Positions 1 to 12,100 of a stretch of DNA of 64,000 nucleotides are shown one piece after another. A program made the translations under genes and the position numbers. This stretch comes from Achatina immaculata. Taxonomy: Eukaryota; Mollusca; Gastropoda; Stylommatophora; Achatinidae. Every line of letters begins with the position of its first letter. The stretch's first letter is position 1. The stretch spans positions 18,765,381-18,829,380 of the forward strand of contig CM019721.1 of NCBI GenBank assembly GCA_009760885.1. The letters run 5' to 3'. A model generated the notes under the pieces. That model saw nothing but the letters and a program-made list of their open reading frames with translations, did no database searches and was not told the origin of the DNA.

Positions 1-345
1 TAACCCGTTTCAGGGACTTAAACAATAGCTGACATAACCCGTTTCAGGGACTTAAACAATAGCTGACATAACCCGTTTCAGGGACTTAAACAATAGCTGA
101 CATAACCCGTTTCAGGGACTTAAACAATAGCTGACATAACCCGTTTCAGGGACTTAAACAATAGCTGACATAACCCGTTTCAGGGACTTAAACAATAGCT
201 GACATAACCCGTTTCAGGGACTTAAACAATAGCTGACATAACCCGTTTCAGGGACTTAAACAATAGCTGACATAACCTGTTTCAGATACTTAAACAATAG
301 CTGACATAACCTATTTCAGACACTTAAACAATAGCTGACATAACC
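1..345 (+). repeat. 34-bp minisatellite, about 10 copies
   Basis: A head-to-tail array with a 34-bp period that runs off the left edge of the window. The first eight units are essentially identical, and the last two or three, near 270-345, carry substitutions. The unit contains TAACCCG and AATAGCTGACA. It matches the segment of repeat family F that reads roughly 'gactgaaaaaaatagctgccataacccg' at 15140-15170, so it looks like an expanded internal piece of that interspersed repeat. Family F sequence continues directly to the right at 346-470. Confidence 0.95.
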
Positions 346-470
346 CGTTCCCAAACCGACATGATGCTGTGTTTCAATATCTGCCATATCAGCTACAAAG
401 AGCACCATCCATGGAGACTGAAGAAAGTTTGTGATCATGTTCTGGCACCATCAAAGAGGAGGTGTTTGTT
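346..470 (+). repeat. Repeat family F, partial 3' copy
   Basis: This continues from the tandem array into the end of family F: CCGACATGATGCTGTGTTTC, then a cytosine-poor stretch ending near GAGACTGAAGAAAG. The same order is seen at 2110-2210, 15170-15245 and 35425-35500. Confidence 0.6.
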
Positions 471-735
471 AGCGAGACAGGATTGGCATTTTGTAGTCAT
501 TAAGAATTATCTCTTTAGTGATAATCAGAATCCTACCTGACCCTCATCTCGCTACCTGACTCCGTGGATATTGCATGTGAATGGTGTTGATCACACCCAG
601 ACCAATGGTCATGTCTGACCAGGTAACCTTCATGAGCGATGATGTAAGAGAAACCCTGCTAAGAGATGTCCATCCCTAATACACAAAGTCTGAATGGTGA
701 TTGGGGCACAAACAATACATACATCAGTGGCTCTC
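471..735. other. No recognised feature
   Basis: No splice-bounded coding signal or repeat match was recognised here. Confidence 0.4.
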
Positions 736-965
736 TCTTTCTCTTCATATGACGTGCCCTATCCAGAACATTGTCCCTCTCACAAACTCTCTGAATGCAG
801 TACAGTCTTGCGCAAGTTGACCATCATCTCGCGATGACATATTCAGACTTTCTGTGATATCCTGAGTCCACTTGTGGTGAGATTGTCCCTTTTCTCTTTT
901 CCTAGGCGCTGTGCCTAACCATTGTGCCTCTTGATGTGGCTGAAGTATCTCAGTTTTTTAATTTG
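735..965 (-). mobile_element. Non-LTR retrotransposon 3' module, family J
   Basis: A second diverged copy lies at 18130-18315; the two share ATGACATATTCAGACTTTC and flanking words. Read on the minus strand, both give a broken peptide with KWTQDI, ESLNMS, AQD, AFR and WIGHVI, which resembles the arginine- and tryptophan-rich C-terminus of the other non-LTR fragments here. The copy is degenerate, with no open frame of note. Confidence 0.45.
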
Positions 966-1544
966 GATGTGTTTACAGGCCAGTTTTCTGCGACACCTAA
1001 TCCCATCAGTAACTCACAGAGCAAAGTGGCAAAGTGAATTTGATCCTAATTGTGACATACTGAGGAAGTAGAGAATATCTGGCCCCTGTCTGGTAGATCG
1101 GGGCCCTCTCTACTAACTTCTTTCAGAGACAACATTAGATGTATAATTTATGATGTACCAGCCTTGAAAACGCTTTAATAAGAAGCTGTGGTATTAATTT
1201 TTGAGAAATTCAAAGAAGAGAAGTAAGGAAATGTCTCTTTGAAATCAGTTTGAAACAAATTAGTGATGTAATCAGTCATCTAATTATGAACTTTTACATG
1301 TGACAATTATAAATTAATTATAATTAATGTTTCTAACTGGCAGTGCAATGAAAAACTATACTTTTCATACGGTCACGTACTTTGTTCTGCATTCATTCAT
1401 ATGGTGCTGTGTTGACAGGCATTGATAATCTTTTATTTTGTTTGGTTCTTTGTTGTTTTTTTTTGTTTGTTTTTGTTTTTCTTTTTATAATAGAGAAGCA
1501 AGATTCTTATGCAAAACCAAAAGATAATGATAAGCCATCAACAG
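966..1544. other. AT-rich sequence, nothing recognised
   Basis: AT-rich DNA with a T-rich tract at 1445-1490. The PDCL3 first exon (5' UTR plus about two codons) could lie in this stretch, but I found no ATG-CAG followed by a splice donor. Confidence 0.4.
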
Positions 1545-1800
1545 TCAGTCATTTGCATGTCCCTTGCGGAACTTTGCCTCCCTAACAACTCTCCTGTAGG
1601 CCTTTCGGTTGTAAACAAGATGCCCTGCTGCTGATGCATCCATTTGCAGATTAGCAACAGTGTCTTGCAGCCATCTTTGTCTTGTCTTCCTCTCTTTTTC
1701 CCCATTGTGTACCCTTTCAAGACTGTCTTTTCTAAATTCTCATGACATTTAATGTGTCCAGAGTATTTAAGTTTTCTCTGTGTAATCTTCTTAATGTTTA
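1545..1800 (-). mobile_element. Non-LTR retrotransposon 3' end, family E
   Basis: An antisense copy of family E. On the minus strand it encodes KKRGRQ.., then DGCKTLL and a stretch matching [13 protein letters not shown], and ends ARDMQMTD at a GACT-type tail (CAGTCAGTCATTTG on the plus strand). It is a short 5'-truncated fragment with no reverse transcriptase core. The best sense copy of the same tail is at 20095-20385. Confidence 0.7.
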
Positions 1801-1879
1801 AGCCATCAACAAATTGTTAAAATATAAGTGCAATGAAAGTTTTTTTGTTTTTGTTTTTAAAAACAAGTTAACGACACCC

Positions 1880-2200
1880 ATAGGGTTGGTAATACATACC
1901 TGGCTGAGACCCAGCTGGCATCAGGGTTGGTAATACATACCTGGTGAGACCCTGTCTCACCATATCTGTTGGTACCTCCATAACAGGCCTATCCTGGTTA
2001 TAGAGCCAGGAGATTCTTTAGTTATGATGATGATGTATACTAGAAGTATTGCACACCTCCAGCTTTTTAGCTCCCAGTAGGAACTGAAAAAAATAGCTGC
2101 CATAACCTGCTCCTAATCCGCAGGATGTTATGCTTCAACATCTTCATCACATTGGCCACAGAGAACATCAAGTTTACAGCACCAGAGAGAGAGAAGAAGT
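1880..2200 (+). repeat. Repeat family F copy
   Basis: It holds GGGTTGGTAATACATACCTGG twice, then the GAGACCCTGTCTCACC, GGTACCTCC, CAGGCCTA..CTGG and GCACACCTCCAGCTTTTTAGC blocks seen in the other F copies. The head segment is duplicated. It runs straight into the tandem array that starts near 2200. Confidence 0.7.
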
Positions 2201-2800
2201 TTTCATAGAAAATTGTGACAATGACTAGATTGATAGAGCAGAGAATATCAAGTTTACAGCTCTAGAGAGATAGAAGTTTTCATAGAAAGTGATGATGATT
2301 GCTAAAATGATAGAGCAGAGAACATTAAAGTTTACACCTTCAGGGAGACAGAAGAAGTTTTCATAGAAAGTGATGATGATTGCTAAAATGATAGAGCAGA
2401 GAACATTAAAGTTTACACCTTCAGGGAGACAGAAGAAGTTTTCATAGAAAGTGATGATGATTGCTAAAATGATAGAGCAGAGAACATTAAAGTTTACACC
2501 TTCAGGGAGACAGAAGAAGTTTTCATAGAAAGTGATGATGATTGCTAGACTGATAGAGCAGAGAATATCAAGTTTACAGCTCCAGGGAGATAGGAGTTTT
2601 CATAGGAAGTGATGATGATTGCTTGAGTGATAAAGCAGAGAATATCAAGTTTACAGATCCAGGGAGATAGAAGTTTTCATAGAAAGTGATGATGATTGCT
2701 TGAGTGATAAAGCAGAGAATATCAAGTTTACAGATCCAGGGAGATAGAAGTTTTCATAGAAAGTGATGATGATTGCTAGAGTGATATAGCAGAGAACCAA
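2200..2800 (+). repeat. 77-81-bp minisatellite, about 8 copies
   Basis: The units carry TTTCATAGAAAGTGATGATG and a CAGGGAGA..AGAAG block. Spacing between copies of the CATAGAAAG word is 81 bp in the middle (2281, 2362, 2443, 2524) and 77-78 bp afterwards. The unit matches the tail of family F (leading into GGGAGATAG), so this is a second segment of family F that has expanded. Confidence 0.9.
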
Positions 2801-3127
2801 AACTGATCAAGATTCCATCCTTCTTCCTAACTTTGCTCCTAAAAACAAACTGCACTAGTACTTTAGTCTGGCAAACTGGGGTGGGGGAGTGGTGGAGTTT
2901 TGTTTGTTTATTATACTGGGGATAATGTTTGTTATGAAAACAAGCAAGCCACTGTGATTCAGTATGGTTCTTGCTCTGGTTTAAAAATCTTCACAGTGTT
3001 GTGTCTGCAAGGAGCTTATGGCAGAGAGCTTCTGTCTACTGTAACAACAGTAGTCGTGTGTTGTGGATGCTTGAATGTTACATGTCCTGCAGTGCAACTT
3101 TCATTTCTCCCCTCTCTCTCTTTACAG

Positions 3128-6100
3128 GATCCAAATGAAGATACGGAGTGGAATGATGCTCTTCGTCGGCACAAAATCATTCCAGAGAAGGAGAAGGAGT
3201 TGACAGAAGAAGATATAGTAAATTTAGTTGAGCAAACAGTGGAATCTAAACAGCAAGGTAAGTCAGGCTCTTTGTGCTGGCATGTAAGCATTTCTGTACA
3301 TAGATGATCATCATCATCAGTCCTCTTTACTCCCAAAGGAGTATAAAGCATCTGCAAGGGTTATCCAGCCATTCCTGTCTTGAGCAAGTCAGGATACTCA
3401 TACCATGTCTTTCCCACTTCCTTTAGTTAGTTCTTCCTCTGTTGTGTATCTCTTCATACCATGTCTTTCCCACTTCCTTTAGTTCTTCCTCTGCTGTGTG
3501 TCTCTTCATACCATGTCTTTCCCACTTCCTTTAGTTCTTCCTCTGCTGTGTGTCTCTTCATACCATGTCTTTCCCCACTTCCTTTAGTTCTTCTTCTGCT
3601 GTGTGTCTCTTCATGTTTCCAGTGTCCTGCTCCTCTTTCTTTTCCCATGAAGTGTCCAAGTGAAATGGGGGTGTCTTGTTTTGGTTTTTTTTTCTTCCAT
3701 TCATATGTGTGGCCCAGCCATTTCCATCTTTGTTCTTTTACCTCTTTAGTAATGTTCTCAGTGTCCATTCATTTGGTTATTTCCTCATTTGTCACATGCT
3801 GATTAGACATAATCGGTGCACATCAGCATACGACCTGTGTAAGCAGCTGTCCATAAAGGAACAAGCAAGAGCAAGGGGATTGAAAAGCCTTTCAGAAACA
3901 CCAGGAAAAGGCCTGGTGCTGGCTGTGGAGTATGCAAAACAAGCATTGAGAACTTATATAATTTCGTTTGTCACAACCAATACCAGTCCTCCGCAGCTAA
4001 ATCGCTAAAGATGCACTTCAAAATGCAGTGGCAACTGGAAGATCACGGGTTCAGTTCCGGAACGGAACAAAAAAAAAAGCATCTTATAAGACATCATAAG
4101 ACTTTTATAACAAAATTTTTGGCTGTTGGCTGTATAATTTTATATCTAGATTTTTGTTACTGCTCAAAAGCTGTAGAAAACACGCACAGAATTTTAACAA
4201 ATTTGCGGTGACTTGTAACTGGTGTCTGAATTTGTCCAGGTCGAAGTCTTGATGACATGACTCTAGATGAGCTGAATGAGAAGGAAGATGAGATAGATGA
4301 AGATGATGAGAGAATATTTGAGCAGTACAGGTGAGTTGGCAGAGTTTGAATATCAAGTTAGAATATTTCCCAGCAGTATCAAAAAATGTTCTCATTGCTC
4401 CTAGATGTTGCTGTATTGCAGTAATTTTGACCTGTTTTTGTACGTCACATTTGATTCAGTGGTTCTAAGTCATGCTGGTGGTTTCAGTTCCATTAATGTC
4501 ATTTGTTTGTGTTTAGTGAGGATTCTCTGCTCTGTTTCTGTCCATGACCCTATTGCTGGTTATCGAACTGCGCATACACTTCATGACCTCACAGAGTGTG
4601 GGAAATAGGTCTGTGACGTTACTGGTGGTGTATCTGATTTTGATAATAAACAGTCAGCACGAAGATTCGAGCTTGTCCTTAGGACAGCAGGCACAAGACA
4701 TAATACAGATCATCCTAACACATAGAGAGCACAGAGACTGGAGAATTATGTGAAATGTCCAGTGTGGTTATAGCAGCAGAATGCCATGCACCTGACTATC
4801 TCTACTCTACCAGAACTACTTTTACTGCAGTCCTCAGCTGATTGATCTCCCTTTAGCAATAGAAGAAAGACGATGGAGACAGACAGTCTGCGACCCAGAA
4901 TAGGTTCCCCTAGATCTGGAATGGACTAAAGTGCCAAATATGGAAAATCTAATGAAGGTCATGATCCAGCTTAGTCGTGGATGTCGAGATGAGCACAAGG
5001 TAAAACAGAAGCCCTGATGTAGGAACAGATTCAGCATCACCCCAAACCACATGACTCTGTGATATTCACAGACGGGTCAGTTGCACGAGGCCTAAAATGT
5101 GGATGGGCCTATATTGTCTACTGTAACAGCAGACTGGTTGTGAATAAATCAGGAGTCTTTGCAGCCACCACTTCGAGCATGAGAATGGAGGTGCAGGCAG
5201 CATTAGAAGCAATTTCCTGGTTGGTGGAGTAGGGTGGCTCACATGGGGTCATTGTAACAGACTCCCAAAGCATGTTATGGAGAATTGAGAGAAATTTCTT
5301 CCTCAGGGAGGGGGTCCAGCTTCAAGAGGGCTCATGGTTATCTGGTTTGATGTGGATATACTGCCCGGGTCATGCGAGAGTCAAAGGCAGCGAGAAAGAG
5401 AACAAGCTGGCAGCCATGGGATCAATTCAGGGAACCCTAAGAGTAGACAAGGAGGAAGTTGCAAGAGCCACCTTGGATAGGCTGCATGTGGAGGACGACA
5501 CTGGGTTGAGTGACGATGATCCCAACAGAAAGATGGTCAGATTGGGGGAGGGGGAGAAGAGGTGAAGTGGACGTTCTTCTGAAAGAAGTGGTTCAGCAAA
5601 CATTACCCACAACCAGCATGTGACCTGCTCCATCAGCAGGCACACGCTTCTTTGTAGGTGTTGGAATGGAAGGTGGAGCACATATTGGAATGCTTGGAGT
5701 GTTGGGGGTGCCAGCATTTGATTACAGTTATGGTAGCAGTAGAAGGGACTATCTTCCTACTTTTATCTTTTAATGCCATCTAATTCCCATTAATCAAAAT
5801 GGAAAAATACATGTAGAAGGGACAGATATTGAAGAGGTCAGTCAATTTGCATACCTTGGCAGCTACATAGACCAAGATGGTGACATCAGAAAGGAAGTTA
5901 GAATTAGAATTGCAAAAGCAGCATCGATCTTTGAGAATCTTGAGAACATATGGAATTCAAAAGTTATAAGCACAAAAACCAAGTTAAGACTATTCAATTC
6001 AAATGTAATATCCACCCTCATTTATGCATGCGAAAGCTGGAAAACAACTAAAGAAATAGACAATAAATTAAACTATTTTGAAAATAAATGCCTAAGGAAA

Positions 6101-9100
6101 ATACTCAGCATCAAGTGGAACAAATTTAAGAACAATGCAGAGATAAAACAGATCATTGAGCAACAGCCAGTCTCATGGGTGATCAGGAAAAGGAGATGGA
6201 CATATGTTGGTCATGTGATGAGAAGAAACTATCAGAGAATCCCAAAACAAGCTATCAAGTGGAACACAGCAGGCCAAAGAAAAAGAGGCAAACCGTGTGA
6301 AACTCTGAAGAGGACATTGTTAAGAGAGGCCAAATTAACAGGCATAAAATCCCTTGATGAGGTTGAAAGACTCACTGAAGACAGGAAAAACTGCCGAACT
6401 ACCTTGCAAGCCCTATGTGATGTTTAACGGCACAGGAAGGATATAAGATAAGAATTTTCAAGTAATAGGCAAACTATCCTCATCCACACAACCTGCCTCA
6501 GAAAGATTTTGAATATTTACTGGCCTTGGAATAAAGACATACTTGTCCAGTGTGAACACGAATGCATGCACAATAGTAAAAAATTGCTGGAAATGGATTG
6601 GTCATGTAGTCTGAAAGGGACACTAGCAACATGGCTAAAATAGCCATGCAGTGGATGTCCAAGGGGTAAAGAAATTTAGGCCAACAAAAGGCTACTTGGT
6701 GGGAGAAATCTAGAAGTAGACATGAGTAACATACAGCACAGCTGGGACCCAGTTACAAAGGTTGGTTGCTGACTTTGAAAAGTGGAGAGAATTTATTGCT
6801 TCTCTGCAAGTTGCTACAAGGTGTAATGAGCAGTGATTGCTTAGCCAATCACTGACCAAATTATGAATGGATGGATGGAATTTCCAAGTGATAATAAGTT
6901 TTTCTGAAGCCTTCCAAATTCATATTAGTCAAGTGCATTCCTAGCCTAATATTATTGCAAATTTTGTGTCAAATTTTTTTTCTTTTTCTTAATACAGATT
7001 CTGTTTTTTTTTTTTTTTTTTGGTACCAATCGATTATTTATGCTAATCTCATAAACTCTTTCAAATTTTATGAGATTTGTCAGCGAGTCCTGTTTTGGTT
7101 TTGTGTTCTTGTGTTATAGATTCATGCTGACAAATTTTTATTACAAGCAGAAAACAAAAATGCTATTCCAGTGTCATGTTAGAAATAGATTCACGTGTTT
7201 TATGAATTTTATGTGGCAGTTAGAGAACAAGAACATGATAATGTAGTATCAAAGCAAAGCAAATATGGCAAACGATGCAGTGTATATAAATTGATCTTCA
7301 CATTAGTCATTTCATGTTCCCGTCAGTGCAGCAGCGGTATGGCGGTGAGTGCGTTCACCAGCCAAGATAACTGGCAGCTGGTATCCAGTTTTTAAAAATG
7401 TATAAGGAGGGTTAATGCATGCCATGATGACAGTTAGGTTAGCAGCATCATGTAGATTCAGAACATTTTTTTTCCCCTTATTTGTGTCACATTGTTTTTT
7501 ATAGGTGTACAGTTTTTCAGATGCATCATGCAAATGGATGCATCAGCTGCAGGGCATCTTGCTTACATCTAAGAGGCCTACACAGGTGCTTTTAGGGAGG
7601 CAGAGTTCCACAATGGACATGCAAATGACTGACTGTTCTTCTGGCTGACCAAAATTTATCAAATGTTTTTTTCTGAATCTAGGCGGCAGAGAATGGCAGA
7701 GCTGAGAGCAGCACAGATGAGAGCCAGGTTTGGAGAAGTAGGGGAGATTAGCAAGGCTGACTATGTGGCAGAAGTTAACAATGCAGGAGAGGGAGTGTGG
7801 GTTGTGCTTCATGTTTACAAAGATGGGTAAGTAGACACATAGCCCCATCATATCTTACAACTGTCATTTGTCTCATCTGTGACAGATTTGGAGGTCAAAA
7901 ATTCAAACTGACTTGACAGTTTTTGCTCCTTTTTAGCATTTTAGAAATCTCAATGATGGCTATTTATAGCATTTTAGAAGTTCTTGTAAGAAAGACAGGC
8001 ACCATTTTCCATGTTCTTTTCTCTTGTGCTGTTTTTTTGTATGTGTTCTTTTCTCTTGTGCTGTTTTTTTGTATGTGTTCTTTTCTCTTTTGCTGTTTTT
8101 GTATGTGGTCTTTTCTCTTGTGCTGTTTTTTTGTATGTGTTCTTTTCTCTTGTGCTGTTTTTTTGTATGTGTTCTTTTCTCTTTTGCTGTTTTTGTATGT
8201 GGTCTTTGAAAAAGGCTTTGTATGTTCTTCATTTATGCATGCTCACCTTGTTTTCTTCCATTCCTGTTACTGCCAGCATTCCCCACTCTTTATCTTTTTT
8301 GTAAAATTGGTCTGCCTGCCAGTTTTCCTATATATATGTATTCCATCTGTAGCCTTCAAGGGTGACAGGCAAAATGTGTTGCCTTTTAAGATTAATATGT
8401 TGCTTTCCTAGTGACTCTCTTTTCAAATAGTTTGCCATCGGTTTTTCTGTGTGGCAACCACCCTGTATCCATTTATCTGTTGTATGCTTTCCAGGTTTTG
8501 ACAGTGGTTCCGAGCAGATGTTCATATGTCCTCTGGGATGGCATCCTTTTGGAGTTTTATTCAGCACATAATGTTTCCATATTTGTATCGGAGAATTTGC
8601 ATATGTCTTCACATCAAATGTCATCGGGACCTGGTGCAGATTTTTTTGGATGTTCTTCGGACATTTGTGATATTTGTTGAGACATGCCACTTCTGTCTAG
8701 GTTCATGTCCCACAGACAGTCTAGCTAAGAAGTGTTTCTTGTGACCAACCTCTCAGCTAGATCTTGTGCATCTGTTTGTTTGGTATATCCCAAGGAAAGT
8801 TTTTTTCCTCTGTCTTCCTACTTGAAAATCACTCCTGCTTTTGCTTATTTGCCGTGTCTTTCGCGGCTTTGTACAGGCTTGAGTAAATAGCGCTTTTGGT
8901 GCTGAGAGACTTTAGAAGAAGCCACTGAATAATAACAAACAAAAAAAAAAGAAGAGAATTAAACATGAGCATTGGTCACAAAATGTAATTTAAATCAACT
9001 TTCTGTGATGATGAAGCATAACCTTGCCTCTTCAACACTGATTGTAGTGATGAAGTTTCTCGAGGAGTTATGAATGGATCAGTTTTTGTCAAGTGGTAAA

Positions 9101-12100
9101 GTGTTAGGCACATAGCCCATTTAATATTCTTTATAGCAGTGGTTCTCAACTTTTTTATATGCAAGGACCACTTTTCAAACTACATGTATATTGCGGGCCA
9201 TTAATTTATATACAGTATTGCAGGGCTGTATAAACTCTTGTTTTTATTCAATAGATATCACTATCAATAGATATCAAGTTCATAACTTAGTTATGACCAC
9301 CTGATAATGTGCCATGGACCAGTTGTCTGTGGAGCACATATTTGGAACCACTGCTGTATACCACAGCTTTCATACTGCATCACACATTTAGCATTGGATT
9401 AGATCAAAGCTCCCTGCATGTGTTTATTACAGATTCACCACTGCACAAAATGACATTAGGCGTACTGTTATTCAGTGTTTCTGTACCTCTTACCTTCTAA
9501 TTTGATAGCTCTTCTGGCCATTCATTTTTTAAAATTTATTTTCCTGTGATAAAATTGTAGATCTGTGAGGTTTTTAAAACATATGTGAGATATTTGAATT
9601 TTTTTATGTCTCTGCCACTTTCTCACCCTAACATACTGCTTGAAACCAAATGGCGTATTTATACTAATGTTATGCTCCCAGGGCCATACGTCGACCAAGA
9701 GACAGCAAAATAAAATATCTACATGTGAAATAAGATGGTTTAAAAAAACAACAAATGCCACTGGATTAAGAAATGACAACATAAGACAGTTGGTATGATG
9801 TATAAAGAAACAAAGAATTTAGTGGTTTGGCCACTTAATGAGAGTAAAACATAAAAAGCCATCTGCAAGGGCCTTCAACCAAAGAATTACAGGACACAGA
9901 TCAAGAGGAAGGTGCCAGAAGAGATGGAATTATAAAAACACTCCTGGATTATGGCACGAACATCACCACGACCACTCATATGGCCAAAAAATGCTAACTA
10001 CATCACCCCTTGACACCTCACAGCACAAGAGGAAGGATAAAGTAAAGTAAAGTAAGTATATTTTCTGTGTAAAACCTTCAATCTTGTCACTTTCCCTGCA
10101 GAATCCCAATTTGCAGACTTGTCAACAATCATCTCAGCAACTTGGCAAGGAAGTTCCCACAGACAAAGTTCCTCAAGAGTGTGTCATCAGTGTGTATACC
10201 TAATTATCCTGACAAGAACTTGCCCACAATATTTGTGTACTTTGAGGGCGATTTGAAGAAGCAGTGGATTGGCCCACTTTCACTTGGAGGAATGAACTTG
10301 AAGCAGGATGGTAAGCAATGAATTGTTAACCTCTGGCTGTATTTACCTGTTCCTTGTCTGTTCTTAAAGATTTCTTTTTTAGGCATTTAGGTAGACAAAT
10401 TTTGTTAACGTAATCATGCATCTTAGTTTTTTGAATGAGCGGTTCATATTTTTACAAATGTTAATTATGAACAGGAAGCAGTAATTCATTCAAGTTTAAG
10501 AGTTCATCATCATCATCATCGCCTTTCACTCCCTTGAGAGCAAAGGCCACAGACAAAGGCTCTCCAGTCATCCCTGTTCTTGGAATTATTCTCTGCTTCC
10601 TTCCATGTGTATCCCTTGTCTCTGAGCACTGTCATAATTTCTCTTCTCCAAGTAAGTCTAGGTCTTCCTCGTTTTCTATTTCCTTGAGGATTCCATGTCA
10701 GTGCCTGTCTTGCTATGTTGGTGTCAGGTTTCCTCAGAGTGTGGCCAATCCACCTCCACTTCCTTGACATGATTTGTAGGTTCATAAGTTCTTGTCTTGC
10801 CCTTTCCCAGACCTCCTTGTTCCTGATCTTGCCCTGCCATTTAATGTTTAAAATCCTCTTCAAATGAATGTTTGTATCCTCTGTTGTATTGTCTTGGTCA
10901 TAACCCATGTCTCTGAACCATATAGTAGGACAGCCTTTACGTTTGTTTTGAAAAGCCTAAGTTTGGTTCTTGTTTTGATGTTCTTAGATGACCATATTTA
11001 AGTTGAATAAATGCTGTCCTGGCCTTGAAGTTTAAGAGTTAGAAAGTTTTCTGTCAAAAAATGATGGAAGAAGAAATGAAACTCAACTTAAGTTACGTTT
11101 GGGCCCCCATTTACATTTGCCCCTGGGCTCTCCCCCTCCCCCCTTCTCTCTCTTTAAGACACAAACAAACAGACAGACAAACCTACATGAGCAAATAAAG
11201 TGGACAAAGGCAAACAACATGATTCATGACTGATTAGTCTGACTGACGCTTCATAGAAAAGACAAATATGAATGTTATTGACATGCCACCACATGATAAT
11301 ATGATATTAGATATGTGGATACTCTGCTGCTTCAGTAGCACATGTCATTTTGTTTCCAAATAATGCCATGTAAAATTTAAAATATTTTCTGCCATTGCCT
11401 GTTCATTCATCTGTGTCCTGGGGCTGATTGTCAAAGCAATAAAATTTCTTCTGCGCCTGGTGGCACCTTGCAGGACAGTGACATATTCTCACCAATTCTC
11501 AGGATCAGTAGCCAGTCATTTCATGAGCCTTATCTGTATCATGTGCTGTCACCAGGTTGTGTATGCCGGCCTCTTTTTTCTTTTGTCCACTTTGCCGACT
11601 GTCTGGTTTTTCTAAGTAGAGCGTTTGGTTCATTTCATAATAGATGACCAATCTGCATGCATGTCTTCCTGTCCACTTTGATTGACTAGGCCTCCATTAG
11701 TTTTGATCTCTGGCTGGACAGTATTCAGAATCTTTCACAGGCCAGGTTATACAGGATGAGGACAGTGAGGCCAACTTCTCTGCCCCATGTAGAAGTACAG
11801 CTGTTCGCAGAGTTGATATTCTTCTTCTTTTACAGTCATTCTTAGATGTCAGCTTGTATGCTTCCGAAGTAATTGATGGTCATCTGGAGTTCGTGTACAT
11901 CCCCATATAGCTTCTCTTGATTTGATTTAGATGTTAGCCCACATCTGTCTTCTCTGCACCTCATATGTTGGGCACGCCTGCAGAATATGTTCCCCCGTCA
12001 TCCTACTGTTACCACCTGTGCCAGTCTTGAGCTTGTTGAGAAGGTGGTGCCTCAGTTTGTAACCACTTACACCCTTCCCGTGCCGTTAAACGTCACACAG

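Noticed and set aside
1..345. CRISPR-like array
   Set aside because: No spacers: the 34-bp unit is repeated head to tail, and the context is a eukaryotic genome.
791..800. GAATGCAGTACAG as the PDCL3 Met-Gln exon
   Set aside because: ATGCAG is followed by TACAG, not a GT donor, and it lies in a repeat copy (family J).
7923..8411. Multi-pass membrane protein of 162 codons
   Set aside because: The Phe/Val/Cys-rich frame is a translation of the pyrimidine-rich 32-bp array in a PDCL3 intron.
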